Source: Paenibacillus zeisoli (GTDB lineage: Bacteria; Bacillota; Bacilli; Paenibacillales; Paenibacillaceae). From it: 46,015 bases of DNA. Shown piece after piece: positions 27,757-36,478 of this stretch. The translations under genes were made by a program, and so were the position numbers. The first letter of the stretch is position 1. Each line of letters starts with the position of its first letter. Where the stretch lies: NCBI RefSeq assembly GCF_003994465.1, contig NZ_RZNX01000012.1, positions 1 through 46,015 of the forward strand. The letters are read 5' to 3'. The notes beneath the pieces are model-generated. The model saw nothing but the letters and a program-made list of their open reading frames with translations. It was not told where the DNA came from and did not search any database.

Positions 27757-28341
27757 TTATGTACTCAGAACGCTAAACTCAGCGATCTCCAGCTCGTTCA
27801 GGATCTGATACCACTCCAGAACAACGGGAGGTACCCGTCTGATCTTAGGATCGAGGTACAGATTAAGTTCTGGAATCGGACGGCCGTACTGTCCCCGGAT
27901 CAATTGGTTGATCGAGCTTAACTGTGTGTAAGCCCCGAGTTCAGAGAGATCGAATCCTTTTTGGGCTAGAGCCTCAAACACAGACTCATTTAACAGATAC
28001 AGCTTGGAGAATTCGAGTGTTATTTTACGATACTTGTTATCAAACTCTTCATCCGTATATAGAAGTCTATTGTAATATTCCTTGGTACTCAGGTGAATTT
28101 GGTATTTATAATTATCGTCATCCGTACAAAATATTTCGGAATGGCAGACATCACAGATCACCGTCCCGACCTGCCCATACCGTGAACCATCGTAGTGGTA
28201 CAGTCCGCCCGTCTGATTGCTGCACGCCATGCAGTATACGGGAGTTATCTCGGTGTCCACGATAACCCGTGTCTGGTTATAGAATTTGACGTTCACATCA
28301 TATTCATAGGTTTGTTCCTCTGTCAGCTTGGAGATTCCCAT
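27757..28341 (-). CDS. Protein of unknown function with two CxxC pairs
   Basis: A 194-residue protein. CMACSN (about 37-40) and CDVCHSEIF (about 63-66) could together bind one zinc. The C-terminal half is helical (FSKLYLLNESVFEALAQKG) and ends IAEFSVLST. I do not recognise it. The ATG has AAAGGTGAAACC before it, and the next gene (GrpB) begins 16 bp after its stop, so the two are likely cotranscribed. Confidence 0.65.
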   Translation of the reverse strand: MGISKLTEEQTYEYDVNVKFYNQTRVIVDTEITPVYCMACSNQTGGLYHYDGSRYGQVGTVICDVCHSEIFCTDDDNYKYQIHLSTKEYYNRLLYTDEEFDNKYRKITLEFSKLYLLNESVFEALAQKGFDLSELGAYTQLSSINQLIRGQYGRPIPELNLYLDPKIRRVPPVVLEWYQILNELEIAEFSVLST

Positions 28342-28376
28342 GGTTTCACCTTTTTCCCCTTAAAGTCTGCGGTCCT

Positions 28377-29015
28377 CTATTCACTAAGAATTCGTTCATG
28401 AATCGTATTAAAAAGCAATTCGAAATACTCCAGCGAATTCAGAGCAATATCTTCCCTGCTAATCTCGCGTGCAGCTGGGTTCGTCATTTCCTCGAGTTCA
28501 TCGTGGAGGACCCCTACGGCCGATATGGACTTACGGACACCATTCAGAAGCTGCTCAAAGTCCTGAAGACCCACCATGAACAAGCCCGAAATTTCACTCA
28601 GCTGAAAATCATACTCCTCTACCGGCTTATCACATTCATATACGAAAATATGATTAAACTCCCGGTCAATGAGCTGTTCGGAAAGGACATATTCCTCAGC
28701 CACCCTGCCGCAATAAATAAGCTCGCTGATATCGGCAGACAGCCCGAGTTCCTCCTCCAGCTCGCGCACCCCATCCTGTATGGTCTCCCCGGCCATAATA
28801 TGCCCGGCGCACGAGGTGTCGAACATGCCGGGGAACGTATCCTTATTCCTGTGGCGCAGCTGCAGGAGAAGGCTCGGCCCTCGCTCGGCCGATGGGTTCA
28901 GAATCCAGCAGTGAAAGGTCTGATGCCACAGCCCTTGTGCATGGGCTTCCTGCCGGCTGGCAGTTCCCAGGTGGTTCATATCTTTATCAAAAATATCGAG
29001 CAGTTCGGTAGTCAT
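28377..29015 (-). CDS. Nudix hydrolase, IPP-isomerase-like (YfcD type)
   Basis: A 212-residue protein opening ELLDIFDKDMNHLGTASRQEAHAQGLWH, typical of the IPP isomerase-like Nudix group. The Nudix box runs AGHIMAGETIQDGVRELEEELGL (about 71-93), with Gly, Glu, Arg-Glu and Glu-Glu in place. Members hydrolyse nucleoside diphosphate-type compounds; the substrate here is unknown. It is followed by the CxxC gene in the same direction. ATG with GGAGAGCCGCC. Confidence 0.88.
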   Translation of the reverse strand: MTTELLDIFDKDMNHLGTASRQEAHAQGLWHQTFHCWILNPSAERGPSLLLQLRHRNKDTFPGMFDTSCAGHIMAGETIQDGVRELEEELGLSADISELIYCGRVAEEYVLSEQLIDREFNHIFVYECDKPVEEYDFQLSEISGLFMVGLQDFEQLLNGVRKSISAVGVLHDELEEMTNPAAREISREDIALNSLEYFELLFNTIHERILSE

Positions 29016-29032
29016 TGGCGGCTCTCCTATTG

Positions 29033-29839
29033 TTAATCCAGCGATTTGGGTTGATCCGACGGAATCAATCCTTCGGCTTTATTATGATAAATCCAGCAGA
29101 TCATAGTAGCGCTATCCTTAGTCTTATGCTCATGTAGATGTTCAAAAACTGAATTCACATTCTCCTCCAACTCCCTGCTATTTACTAGAGAAGCATATAA
29201 ATTAACTGGGTCTTGGTAGAACTTGTCCGCAGAATCCAGAACTCCATCTGTCATTAATACAATATAATTACTACCCGGTCTTAACTGCCTCCTACCGACA
29301 GTATAACCTGGAACAGGCAATTCAAAGGTGTTCACCTGTCCAATCCATTCATAGAATTGTCTCTGGTTCAGGCCATACTGACCTAATCTCGCCAGTTCAG
29401 GATGAAGTAACAAGGCCATGCAGTCCCCAACAGAGAACCACCAAATATATTGATTTTTCTGAAAAACAATTAGGCAGGACGCTTCACCCGTTGTCTCTCG
29501 GCAAGCTCCTCTAAAGTCTTTACTTGTAAAAAGGTCCACGAAATAGGGTTCTAACCCCGTAAACACATCTTCGCTATCCAGTAAATTAACGAGACTTTCC
29601 TTATGATTATTTAGTGTCTCAATAACTAACTCAGCACTTTCAGCCGTGTGATGGGCATCAAGAAGAACTGCAAAGCTCCAAAGATGATTCGGACTCTGAA
29701 TGAGCAGTAGCCCATCCTCGTTCTTATTAGCCCCGCTGCTTACATTCCCGCCATATCTGCCCACAATGATATTGCTGTGGCACGTAACCCTGACCTCATC
29801 TAACCCAGGTTGGTTACTTCCCAGCCATGCATACTCCAT
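29033..29839 (-). CDS. PP2C-like serine/threonine phosphatase
   Basis: A 268-residue PPM-type protein. The first metal motif is in GANKNEDGLL (Asp42) and the second in VLLDAHHT (Asp61, where the usual is DGHG/DGMG, so a variant). GEASCLIVF, WWFSVGDCMALL, VLMTDGVLD and KTKDSATMI match further PP2C motifs in order. The DGxG change means activity should not be taken for granted. It starts ATG with GAGGAGG, follows the SRPBCC gene by 3 bp and precedes the Nudix gene. Confidence 0.75.
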   Translation of the reverse strand: MEYAWLGSNQPGLDEVRVTCHSNIIVGRYGGNVSSGANKNEDGLLLIQSPNHLWSFAVLLDAHHTAESAELVIETLNNHKESLVNLLDSEDVFTGLEPYFVDLFTSKDFRGACRETTGEASCLIVFQKNQYIWWFSVGDCMALLLHPELARLGQYGLNQRQFYEWIGQVNTFELPVPGYTVGRRQLRPGSNYIVLMTDGVLDSADKFYQDPVNLYASLVNSRELEENVNSVFEHLHEHKTKDSATMICWIYHNKAEGLIPSDQPKSLD

Positions 29840-29842
29840 AAG

Positions 29843-30265
29843 CTATGCCTCCTCACAGATCCCTTGCAGCCTGCCGAGCACATCCTCCCACCGCCTCTTC
29901 ATCGCTTCACGGACATCCGGGCCGGATAACTTCTCCTGGTGGAAGCTGATTGTAGTCTTATGGTCACCCGCAGGTATAGTACGGATCTGAAGGGTCGAAG
30001 ACTTTGCCCAATGCTCTGCGGTCCATGACAGCCTTAGGTTCTCCAGTTCGTTCACAACACGGAACTCCCCCGAGATCCCTTCCTCCGTCTGAAACAGCTG
30101 GCCTACCTCTACATCTATGGGTCCTCCCTCGCCCAGCCAAATACTCAAACCCTTAGGGGACGTAATCAGCTTCCATGCCTCAAGGACAGGGATGGGAAAG
30201 GTTCTTCTAACTCCAACTTGAAAACCTGCTGCAGCCGTTTGGCCTACTGGTCTCGGATTATTCAC
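29843..30265 (-). CDS. SRPBCC/AHSA1-like protein
   Basis: A 140-residue protein of the START/Bet v1-like fold. VRRTFPIPVLEAWKLITSPKGLSIWLGEG is the usual beginning of the AHSA1 group, followed by strands and the C-terminal helix EAMKRRWEDVLGRLQGIC. Such proteins bind hydrophobic ligands or co-chaperone clients. GTG at 30265 is chosen because GGAGGGAT lies about 5 nt upstream; the frame continues 7 codons further. It overlaps no neighbour and is cotranscribed with the PP2C gene. Confidence 0.8.
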   Translation of the reverse strand: MNNPRPVGQTAAAGFQVGVRRTFPIPVLEAWKLITSPKGLSIWLGEGGPIDVEVGQLFQTEEGISGEFRVVNELENLRLSWTAEHWAKSSTLQIRTIPAGDHKTTISFHQEKLSGPDVREAMKRRWEDVLGRLQGICEEA

Positions 30266-30412
30266 GGTTATCCCTCCAATACACATAGGGTAGATTGCAC
30301 GCTTAACTTAGCCGAATCATATATTTGCGGTAACCCTCTTTGATCTCTCTAGTTAATTTATTTTAGCATCGGAGTAAATATTTGTAATCGCTTAGGGTCC
30401 AAAAAGAATACG

Positions 30413-30442
30413 AAAAATACGATCAAAAATTTGATCGTATTT
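30413..30442 (-). terminator. Terminator after the metallophosphoesterase gene
   Basis: AAATACGATCAAA pairs perfectly with TTTGATCGTATTT around two bases and continues into TTTTCG on the minus strand, just after the phosphoesterase stop. Confidence 0.88.
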
Positions 30443-30455
30443 CTCACGTGCTCTA

Positions 30456-31187
30456 TCAAGTTGTAATCCCCCTGTATTTCGCTGTTCTGAGCTCCTGAAT
30501 ATATTCATTCAGCATTGGCATTTCCGCATCCACAGCCTCTTGAATGGCTGCCTCGATATCATAGGTTACTCTCACAAATTGAATATTCATATCGGCTGTC
30601 TCCCGGCTGCCGTACTCTCCTTCCAGAATCACATAGGAGGCGCTGGTCAGATCGAGCGGATTCCCGACGCTTCCGGTATTGAACAGCGTCTTCCCATCCA
30701 GGTGCTGAAGATAGGCATTATGAATATCTCCGTATCCGATCACATCAGCGGGCCGCGGGTCCCTGCACAGCTCAGAACCTTCACACAGGGAGAGACGGCT
30801 TTCGTGGCTATCCCATGGCTGAATGCGTTCGTACAGACTTCTTGGGGAGGCGTGAAACAGGCGAACGTATCTGCCGCTCATCAGGAATTCGATGGAAAAG
30901 GGGAGCGCGCCCAAATACTCCAGTCCTTCCGGTCCCAGCCGCTCCTGGTGCCACTTGAGTGCGCCATTCGTGGTCTCTTTTCCAATAAAGTCATCCCAGT
31001 TCCCCCGAACCACCCGTTCACAATTCGCCTTAACCAAGTCAACGGCTACATCCCCGCTCGGGCCTTTCCCAATTAGATCCCCCAGGCAGTAGATCGAGCT
31101 GACGCCGCGCCGCCCTATATCTTTAAGAACAGCCTGAAGGGCTGGAACATTGCCGTGAATGTCGGATATGATTGCGATTCGATTCAT
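30456..31187 (-). CDS. Metallophosphoesterase, YfcE-like
   Basis: A 243-residue calcineurin-like phosphoesterase. The metal motifs appear in order: ISDIHGN (Asp9, His11), CLGDLIGKGP, VRGNWDDF (GNxD variant), YGDIHNAYL and NTGSVGNP. Family members hydrolyse phosphomonoesters or cyclic phosphodiesters; the real substrate is unknown. The ATG at 31187 follows GGAGGTGGGTCC; an earlier in-frame ATG at 31256 is not supported. Confidence 0.88.
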   Translation of the reverse strand: MNRIAIISDIHGNVPALQAVLKDIGRRGVSSIYCLGDLIGKGPSGDVAVDLVKANCERVVRGNWDDFIGKETTNGALKWHQERLGPEGLEYLGALPFSIEFLMSGRYVRLFHASPRSLYERIQPWDSHESRLSLCEGSELCRDPRPADVIGYGDIHNAYLQHLDGKTLFNTGSVGNPLDLTSASYVILEGEYGSRETADMNIQFVRVTYDIEAAIQEAVDAEMPMLNEYIQELRTAKYRGITT

Positions 31188-31270
31188 GGACCCACCTCCG
31201 ATAGTAATGCGTAATCTAGTTGGTAAGATTATACCCGATTCCCTTGGTGAACTCATGTGCCTTCCCTGGG

Positions 31271-31654
31271 TTATTTTAAGCCTTTCAGGGTTCTAGAATA
31301 CTTCTCAATAATATTCCAGCTCCTATATTGAACCAGCCGTACGATATTCAAAGCTATAGTTAAGATAATCACCAGGTTAAATATAAAAAATAGAGCTGCA
31401 TCAGAATTACCGCTGGACAGGAAGTCTGGAGCCTGCATAAGAGTGGGGGCCAGGATGATTATTCCACCTAAGATCAATATGTATCTTCGCTTTGTGGAGT
31501 TCTTGATTTTCCGGATAATATAGCTGTAGCAATTTGTGCAGATCAGGGTTTGTCTTCTACCTACCAACAGCAGGCAGTACTCACAATAGTCCTTGCTGCA
31601 TAGTGGGCAAGTCTTCTCATATTCGCTCGTTTCATGGTTAAAGCACGGCTTCAT
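31271..31654 (-). CDS. Zinc-finger membrane protein of unknown function
   Basis: A 127-residue protein. The first 45 residues form a B-box-like zinc finger (CFNHETSEYEKTCPLCSKDYCEYC, later CTNCYSY). Two membrane segments follow (about 57-75 and 86-105). Similar proteins occur in Bacillales without known function. The ATG follows GGAGCTGAATTAGAAAG, the end of the decayed gene upstream. Confidence 0.7.
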   Translation of the reverse strand: MKPCFNHETSEYEKTCPLCSKDYCEYCLLLVGRRQTLICTNCYSYIIRKIKNSTKRRYILILGGIIILAPTLMQAPDFLSSGNSDAALFFIFNLVIILTIALNIVRLVQYRSWNIIEKYSRTLKGLK

Positions 31655-31658
31655 CTTT

Positions 31659-31935
31659 CTAATTCAGCTCCTCAGTGGTTACCTTAAGATGTGCAATTAA
31701 TTCATCGTAAATCTTATTTGTTTCATTCACTATTTTCTTCATAGAAGGGCCGTTTCCTCCTGTGCAAGCAGCAATTCTCCCTGACTATTTGTAAATACAT
31801 ATAACTCTTTATCATGTTTCCCTTAGGTTCCTCCGCGAAATAATGAATGCCTGAATCTTCAATCTCCAACCTTCTTATCCTTCGTGCCTGCGATCCTCGC
31901 AAATTGATTAAGAATCTCTTGATTATTTAGCTTAT
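31659..31935 (-). pseudogene. Decayed gene with three frameshifts
   Basis: Reading leftward from about 31935, four coding-like pieces in changing frames make one protein-like sequence: LNNQEILNQFARIAGTKDKK, then LEIEDSGIHYFAEEPKG, then HDKELYVFTNSQGELLLAQE, then PSMKKIVNETNKIYDELIAH and LKVTTEELN with a TAG stop at 31659. Each piece is free of stops in its frame, and the breaks fall at short intervals. The original product was about 90 residues; I do not know the family. It sits directly after the stop of the 4-helix membrane gene and before the zinc-finger gene, as if it were once part of that operon. Confidence 0.6.
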
Positions 31936-31939
31936 GATC

Positions 31940-32395
31940 CTACACTCTGTACTTCTCTTGTACCTTCGGTAACAAGGTAACTGCCTGCATGACTAGTCCA
32001 AGCATCATGTAGATGAAATGTACGGCTGCAAATGCATTTATGATATAGACCTGAATGATAATCCATATGATTAGTGCGAAACCTGAGTACAACGAAAAAG
32101 ACCACGACCAGTGCTTATCATGGAAAAGGTTGAGTTTCTCGGCTAGTTTCCAGTCCCATTGTCTAATTAAGCCTGAAGAGATGACAGCGGGAATAATCCC
32201 CAATACACAAAACAATATTACACCTGGGATCAGATAATTCGGAAAGGGAGACCCCTCTATCATGGAGAGGGGCATTCCCATAAGCGTACCACTTGGATCA
32301 ATAACGAGCGACGCTCCGCCATACAACGCTCCCACCGCCAGAAACAATTGAAGAAAGACTAACGACCATGATCGCTGTTTATTTCTGTTATTCAT
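31940..32395 (-). CDS. Four-helix membrane protein of unknown function
   Basis: A 151-residue protein with membrane segments at about 12-32, 53-75, 98-118 and 124-142. Between helices 2 and 3 lies a charged loop (RQWDWKLAEKLNLFHDKHW). It starts MNNRNKQRSWS with GAAGG upstream. Not recognised. Confidence 0.65.
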   Translation of the reverse strand: MNNRNKQRSWSLVFLQLFLAVGALYGGASLVIDPSGTLMGMPLSMIEGSPFPNYLIPGVILFCVLGIIPAVISSGLIRQWDWKLAEKLNLFHDKHWSWSFSLYSGFALIIWIIIQVYIINAFAAVHFIYMMLGLVMQAVTLLPKVQEKYRV

Positions 32396-32560
32396 ACAAT
32401 AACCTTCTTTCCTAATCAGTTTCCATAATTATAGAGGTGCACTCCTAAGCATTCGTCCCTCTATTATCACAGTCTGATGTGAATTTAGGTCGTTTTTATG
32501 AATTCTAGTTAATCTTGTCTAGTCCATAATCCTCTCTGAGAGCAATCAAGTAATTGATCC

Positions 32561-33028
32561 CTATCCATACGCCTGTCTCCCTTCCGCTATCTTCTTAAGC
32601 TCATTATTTCTATGCTCAATAAATCGCTTCATATAATAACGCAGAACCAGCCGCTCCACGAGCCAGCCTATAAATCCAAATGGGGCCTCGAACTGAAGCG
32701 TGTCCGTCATTAGCGTCACACCATTACGATCCTCAAATTCATGGGTGTGCTTCATGCTCTTAAAGGCTCCGCTCACCATCTGATCGACGAAGATATAAGG
32801 CCGCTCGAATTCAGTAATTTGGGATGTAAGCCTTTGTCTGATAAGAAAATGGGTCGCTTCAAAAGTAACCGTCTCACCCCTGTTAATTCGGCCGGTGCAA
32901 GCTCCATCCACAGCACGTTCCTTGGTATGTCTCCAGACTGTAGCTGTATGAAGCTGGATGTCTCTGGCGAAGTCAAAGCATAACTCAATAGGAGCATTAA
33001 TTTCTAAGGACGTCTTTACTACGATCAT
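32561..33028 (-). CDS. SRPBCC family protein (cell-division-inhibitor-like)
   Basis: A 155-residue START/Bet v1-like protein beginning VVKTSLEINAPIELCFDFARDIQLH. It has GETVTFEATHFLIRQRLTSQIT, MKHTHEFED and LVLRYYMKRFIEHRNNELKKIAEG. This layout matches the group often annotated as SRPBCC or cell-division-inhibitor-like proteins, which bind hydrophobic ligands. ATG with GAGAGGTGTACAT. Single gene. Confidence 0.8.
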   Translation of the reverse strand: MIVVKTSLEINAPIELCFDFARDIQLHTATVWRHTKERAVDGACTGRINRGETVTFEATHFLIRQRLTSQITEFERPYIFVDQMVSGAFKSMKHTHEFEDRNGVTLMTDTLQFEAPFGFIGWLVERLVLRYYMKRFIEHRNNELKKIAEGRQAYG

Positions 33029-33062
33029 ATGTACACCTCTCTTGCTGCTGCAATCTTCTTAA

Positions 33063-33626
33063 CTACAACTCGAATTTGTCTTTGATCATCTGAGCCGCTT
33101 CCGCAGGGCTAATCCTCGTGTTGTTGATTCTGATGTAATTCTCCTTGTGGCGGAGCTCTCCTTCACGGGAATTAAGTCTATATCTCTCAGCCGTTCCTTT
33201 GAGATCCTCTTCAGATCGTTCAAAATTCCGCTTAGTAGGCTTATGCATCAATCGGTGTGGGCTTTTGTTACGAACAAGTCTCTCCTCCAGGTCGGCTTCC
33301 AGCTCAACCAAGTACACGGTACCGCCTCTGGATTCAAATAACTGACTAATCTCCTCGACATAATCCCAGTCCGCCTGCTGATCAAATGCCCATACATACG
33401 TGAAGATCATCCCGGCTTGATCACTCTTGGCCATTTCCTCAAATATTTCCCGGCGGAACAAGCTGACCAGTCGTGCCCCCGCTTTTGTACCATAATCAAA
33501 GAATGGAGTGACCAGTTCAATCGTCATATGATTGTGAAAGAGCTTCAGCCCCGTTATTCTCTCCAATTCATGCCCTACGGTCATCTTACCGACGGCCTGC
33601 GGCCCGAATATAATAATGAACTTCAT
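33063..33626 (-). CDS. P-loop kinase/ATPase (shikimate-kinase-like)
   Basis: A 187-residue protein. A Walker A loop GPQAVGKMT (about 8-16) is followed by FHNHMTIELVTPFFDYG and a C-terminal half with EADLEERLVRNKSPHRLMHKP, a lid-like Arg-rich region. This pattern resembles small nucleotide or antibiotic kinases of the AAA_33 type. Substrate unknown. ATG with GGGAGGGCTT. Confidence 0.8.
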   Translation of the reverse strand: MKFIIIFGPQAVGKMTVGHELERITGLKLFHNHMTIELVTPFFDYGTKAGARLVSLFRREIFEEMAKSDQAGMIFTYVWAFDQQADWDYVEEISQLFESRGGTVYLVELEADLEERLVRNKSPHRLMHKPTKRNFERSEEDLKGTAERYRLNSREGELRHKENYIRINNTRISPAEAAQMIKDKFEL

Positions 33627-33654
33627 AAGCCCTCCCTAGTGAATAGCAAAATCC

Positions 33655-34098
33655 TCAAGGTGAACTATATTCAACCTTAATCCCCTTGTATTCGGTTACC
33701 ATTTTGAAATTCGTTGATAGAACCCCAATGACATGGATCGTTTCACTATCCATCCATACGGCCTTAATCTCCTGATCGGATACATAGACATTTCCTGCTG
33801 AATTGTCTATCGGCTCTCCCTTTTGGATCAGAGATAGTTGATAACTATATCCCGTTGTAGCCCCGCAATCTCTCTTGAAGACAACGAATTCCTTGTTCCC
33901 GTCTGGCTGAGCCTCTCTTGAAATCACCTGATTTCCGCACATTCCTGAAGCCAACCCTTTTTCAAGCTCATACACCAAATATCCTACTCCTCCAGCTATT
34001 AAAGCAAACGAAAGAAGAATGATGACTATAATTCGGTTCCTTGTTCGTTGGGTGTGCAGCTTTATTTCTTCGTCTGAAGGCCAGTCAGAAATGTCCAT
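33655..34098 (-). CDS. Membrane-anchored protein with RDCGATTGYS motif
   Basis: A 147-residue protein with one membrane segment (about 22-44) and an outer domain. The domain has CGNQVISREAQPDGNKEFVVFKRDCGATTGYSYQLSLI. The two cysteines (CGN and RDCG) could form a disulfide. The RDCGATTGYS stretch is a recurrent pattern in Bacillales proteins of unknown function. It follows the 53-residue membrane gene by 16 bp. Confidence 0.7.
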   Translation of the reverse strand: MDISDWPSDEEIKLHTQRTRNRIIVIILLSFALIAGGVGYLVYELEKGLASGMCGNQVISREAQPDGNKEFVVFKRDCGATTGYSYQLSLIQKGEPIDNSAGNVYVSDQEIKAVWMDSETIHVIGVLSTNFKMVTEYKGIKVEYSSP

Positions 34099-34113
34099 TC
34101 ATCGTTCACCATC

Positions 34114-34275
34114 CTAGTGCTTATCTTCCATAAATAATCCAGTACAAACTAGAATAAATCCGAATAATCCTATAAAAACTTCATTACCATAAAATCTAAT
34201 GCCAGGTTCCCCTTGAATAATTAGACTGACCAAAATGATGGCGATACCGAGAATCATAACTTTAACTGACTTCAC
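34114..34275 (-). CDS. Small two-helix membrane protein (53 aa)
   Basis: Starting at GTG 34275 the product is MKSVKVMILGIAIILVSLII, a short loop EPGIRFYGNEVF, then a second helix ending GLFMEDKH. The start is set by AGAGGTG 7 nt upstream; the frame is open 12 codons further but overlaps this ribosome site. Unknown function. Confidence 0.6.
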   Translation of the reverse strand: MKSVKVMILGIAIILVSLIIQGEPGIRFYGNEVFIGLFGFILVCTGLFMEDKH

Positions 34276-34327
34276 GCTTTTACACCTCTCATAGATAGAG
34301 TGTGATTGCATAAATGAGGCCTACACA

Positions 34328-34792
34328 CTATTTGATGAGCTCCTTCGGCATTAACCACAGTCTACCTGTATGCTCATCATAATTTAGATAAACTTGCCTT
34401 TCTTCGCCTTCTCTAATTTTCTTGTAACTTGTCCCCATACTATAAATACTTCTTCCGGGGAACAATGGAATCCAACTTACCTCTCTATTCGTATGAACAT
34501 CAAAATACTCGTATCCCTTAATTTCGGCCCCAATAGAGAAATTAAGGCTGGTAAGCTTCTTATCTATCTTTAGTATTTTTAGTTGAGTTGAGACTAGCCC
34601 TCCTTCAATTTCCTGTCCCCCTGATCCCTCAACCAGTAACTCGATGTCTGGTATTGATGAAGCAAAGTCATATATTCCTAACGTTCTATCCGTTCGATCA
34701 AGAACCAAGAATTTATCTAAGACGACGTATCCACTAATTAATATAAAGAGTGTAAATGTTATAGGGAAGAAGACACGATACTTTTTGTGCAC
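34328..34792 (-). CDS. Single-pass membrane protein of unknown function
   Basis: A 154-residue protein. The membrane segment is at about 9-28 (FPITFTLFILISGYVVLDKF), followed by an extracellular beta-rich part with LSFNIGAEI-like strands and the end YDEHTGRLWLMPKELIK. GTG start with AAAGGAGGTAACTTTAG. Not recognised. Confidence 0.65.
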   Translation of the reverse strand: MHKKYRVFFPITFTLFILISGYVVLDKFLVLDRTDRTLGIYDFASSIPDIELLVEGSGGQEIEGGLVSTQLKILKIDKKLTSLNFSIGAEIKGYEYFDVHTNREVSWIPLFPGRSIYSMGTSYKKIREGEERQVYLNYDEHTGRLWLMPKELIK

Positions 34793-34837
34793 CTAAAGTT
34801 ACCTCCTTTCAAGATACTATCCCCCAGCCTGATTTAC

Positions 34838-35248
34838 CTATAAGTGCTTTTCAATTAATGTAAAAGTCTCTTTGTTACTCTCGTAATATAATTGTTTCTT
34901 TACCTCAGTACGATGTACCCACCAATATCCTACATGCTCATCTGAAATACATACCTCAAATTGTCTTTTTAATCTTAGAAGAAAGGCATCCTTCATAATT
35001 TTCAATTCTTCTTCTGGTATGTATACTTCGTAATCCTTTATTATGAGTTCTAACTGATTTGGTTGTAACTTTAACCCAGTTTCTTCATTAATTTCTCTGC
35101 AAGCAGCCAAAATACTGCTCTCGCCCGCCACTATTCCTCCAGTAACGGGTTGCAAAAAATTAGGGTTCCGTTTTCCTTTTTTAACTTCAAGTAGCAGAAC
35201 ATAATTATTAGTTACTATCCAGCACTCTATACTATATTTTATTTTCAT
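34838..35248 (-). CDS. Nudix hydrolase
   Basis: A 136-residue Nudix protein. The box is GGIVAGESSILAACREINEETGL (about 37-59), complete in the Gly, Glu, Arg-Glu and Glu-Glu positions. QPVTGG before it is typical of the dATP pyrophosphohydrolase-like group. Its AGGTGA ribosome site overlaps the stop codon of the 50-residue gene upstream (35252-35404). Confidence 0.85.
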   Translation of the reverse strand: MKIKYSIECWIVTNNYVLLLEVKKGKRNPNFLQPVTGGIVAGESSILAACREINEETGLKLQPNQLELIIKDYEVYIPEEELKIMKDAFLLRLKRQFEVCISDEHVGYWWVHRTEVKKQLYYESNKETFTLIEKHL

Positions 35249-35251
35249 AAA

Positions 35252-35404
35252 TCACCTGTAATTCTTTGATTTCATATCTCTTAGCTTCTGATTGATGTCA
35301 TCTAATGATCTTTGAATGTCATCCATTCTCTGCAGCCCGGAATATTGATTTCCGATGATCCCTGCTAATCCAATACCAACTACAACCGTTAAGAAAATAA
35401 GCAA
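35252..35404 (-). CDS. Small membrane protein with coiled-coil tail (50 aa)
   Basis: A short reading frame: MLIFLTVVVGIGLAGIIGNQ (one membrane helix), then a charged tail SGLQRMDDIQRSLDDINQKL and RDMKSKNYR that could be a coiled coil. TTG at 35404 is preceded by AAAGGGG with 8-nt spacing; a GTG at 35413 lies in that site. The last third is duplicated as a remnant at 38277-38318, which supports it being a real gene. It is cotranscribed with the Nudix gene. Confidence 0.6.
   Translation of the reverse strand: MLIFLTVVVGIGLAGIIGNQYSGLQRMDDIQRSLDDINQKLRDMKSKNYR
35265..35306. repeat. 42-bp repeat, copy inside the 50-aa gene
   Basis: TTTGATTTCATATCTCTTAG and the following bases to TCTAAT match 38277-38318 at 40 of 42 positions. 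Here it is the end of an intact small gene. Confidence 0.85.
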
Positions 35405-35469
35405 TTTTAACACCCCTTTGTTTCCTGGGACTCAAGTCCATAGTGACATTAAGTTTATGGCTTGTAAGA

Positions 35470-35892
35470 CTATTTGTTACCTTCATTAAAGTATGTAATT
35501 TCCTTACCATTAATTAAGCTTCTAAAGCCGTCCTTATAATAGGACATTAAATCATCCGCCTGTTCTATATCGATCCAGGCAATTTCAGATATTTCGTCTG
35601 GCCTTAATATTTCTTCTTCCCCGCCAATAATCTCAGCCCTAAATGTAATAAAAGTTACATGTTCATTGATCTTCTCAAATCTACACTCATTGACTGCCAC
35701 AATACCATAGACACTAATATCAAGTCCTGTTTCTTCTTTCGCCTCTCGAATAACCGCTTGATCTAGCGATTCATTTGGTTCTACAGCACCGCCAGGTAAG
35801 GACCAGCTCGAACGTCCGATGTTCTTAACCGCTAGAACTTTAGAATTGGATGAATCCGTTATTAATGAGTAAACTACATCGACTCGTTTCAT
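35470..35892 (-). CDS. Nudix hydrolase
   Basis: A 140-residue Nudix protein: SWSLPGGAVEPNESLDQAVIREAKEETGLDI gives the full box (about 34-56). The Ser/Thr-rich flank VYSLITDSSNSKVLAVKN is typical of the MutT/ADP-ribose-type group. Substrate unknown. It precedes the 50-aa membrane gene and the next Nudix gene on the same strand. Confidence 0.87.
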   Translation of the reverse strand: MKRVDVVYSLITDSSNSKVLAVKNIGRSSWSLPGGAVEPNESLDQAVIREAKEETGLDISVYGIVAVNECRFEKINEHVTFITFRAEIIGGEEEILRPDEISEIAWIDIEQADDLMSYYKDGFRSLINGKEITYFNEGNK

Positions 35893-35935
35893 TGCCCTAT
35901 CATCCCTTCTGTATTAAACTGCATATTTTGAGCTC

Positions 35936-36478
35936 TTAATAAGTGTCGGATTTAGTCTCAATAACAAATTCCCCTTCACCAGAAGGCTCTTCAAACCCAT
36001 TTAAGAATGAGTTTAAAATCTCCTCTGTTATGGTAAATGCAGCGTTTGCATCAAATCTTTGACTGCGTATCCGAAGCCGTTCACGCAGAACATTCGGATG
36101 GACTTTCAAATATACAAGCCGCCACTCTCCACCAGCAGCTTCAATATGCTTCTTATATTCATTCCTTCTCTTCTGCTGCCAAAAGCTAAAATCGATAACC
36201 ACATTGGTCTTTTTCTCCAACAAAATAGTTAGCTCATCACGCAGCTTTATTTCAGCTTCTATTTTAAGCTGTTCATACTTTTCAATTGGATAGTCAATGC
36301 CATATCGACCATGGGTAGCCCATATTTCCTCGTCAATGGAGAGACGTACAAAGCCTTTCTCTTCTAACTTCTGAGCAAATGTTGTTTTACCTGCCCCCGC
36401 CACACCACACATCATTACCACCAATGGATGTGTAACATCTGATTGAGAGATTAACTCATTCAAGTCAAAATCGGCCAT
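35936..36478 (-). CDS. P-loop kinase (AAA_33, zeta-toxin-like)
   Basis: A 180-residue protein. Walker A is GVAGAGKTTFAQKL (about 25-38), followed by FVRLSIDEEIWATHGRYG with an acidic substrate-site region, NVVIDFSFWQQKRRNEYKK and a lid RERLRIRSQRFDANAAFTI. This matches kinases of the AAA_33 group such as those phosphorylating small molecules. The ATG at 36478 has AGGAGG 8-9 nt upstream; the TTG at 36484 is too close to it. Confidence 0.83.
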   Translation of the reverse strand: MADFDLNELISQSDVTHPLVVMMCGVAGAGKTTFAQKLEEKGFVRLSIDEEIWATHGRYGIDYPIEKYEQLKIEAEIKLRDELTILLEKKTNVVIDFSFWQQKRRNEYKKHIEAAGGEWRLVYLKVHPNVLRERLRIRSQRFDANAAFTITEEILNSFLNGFEEPSGEGEFVIETKSDTY

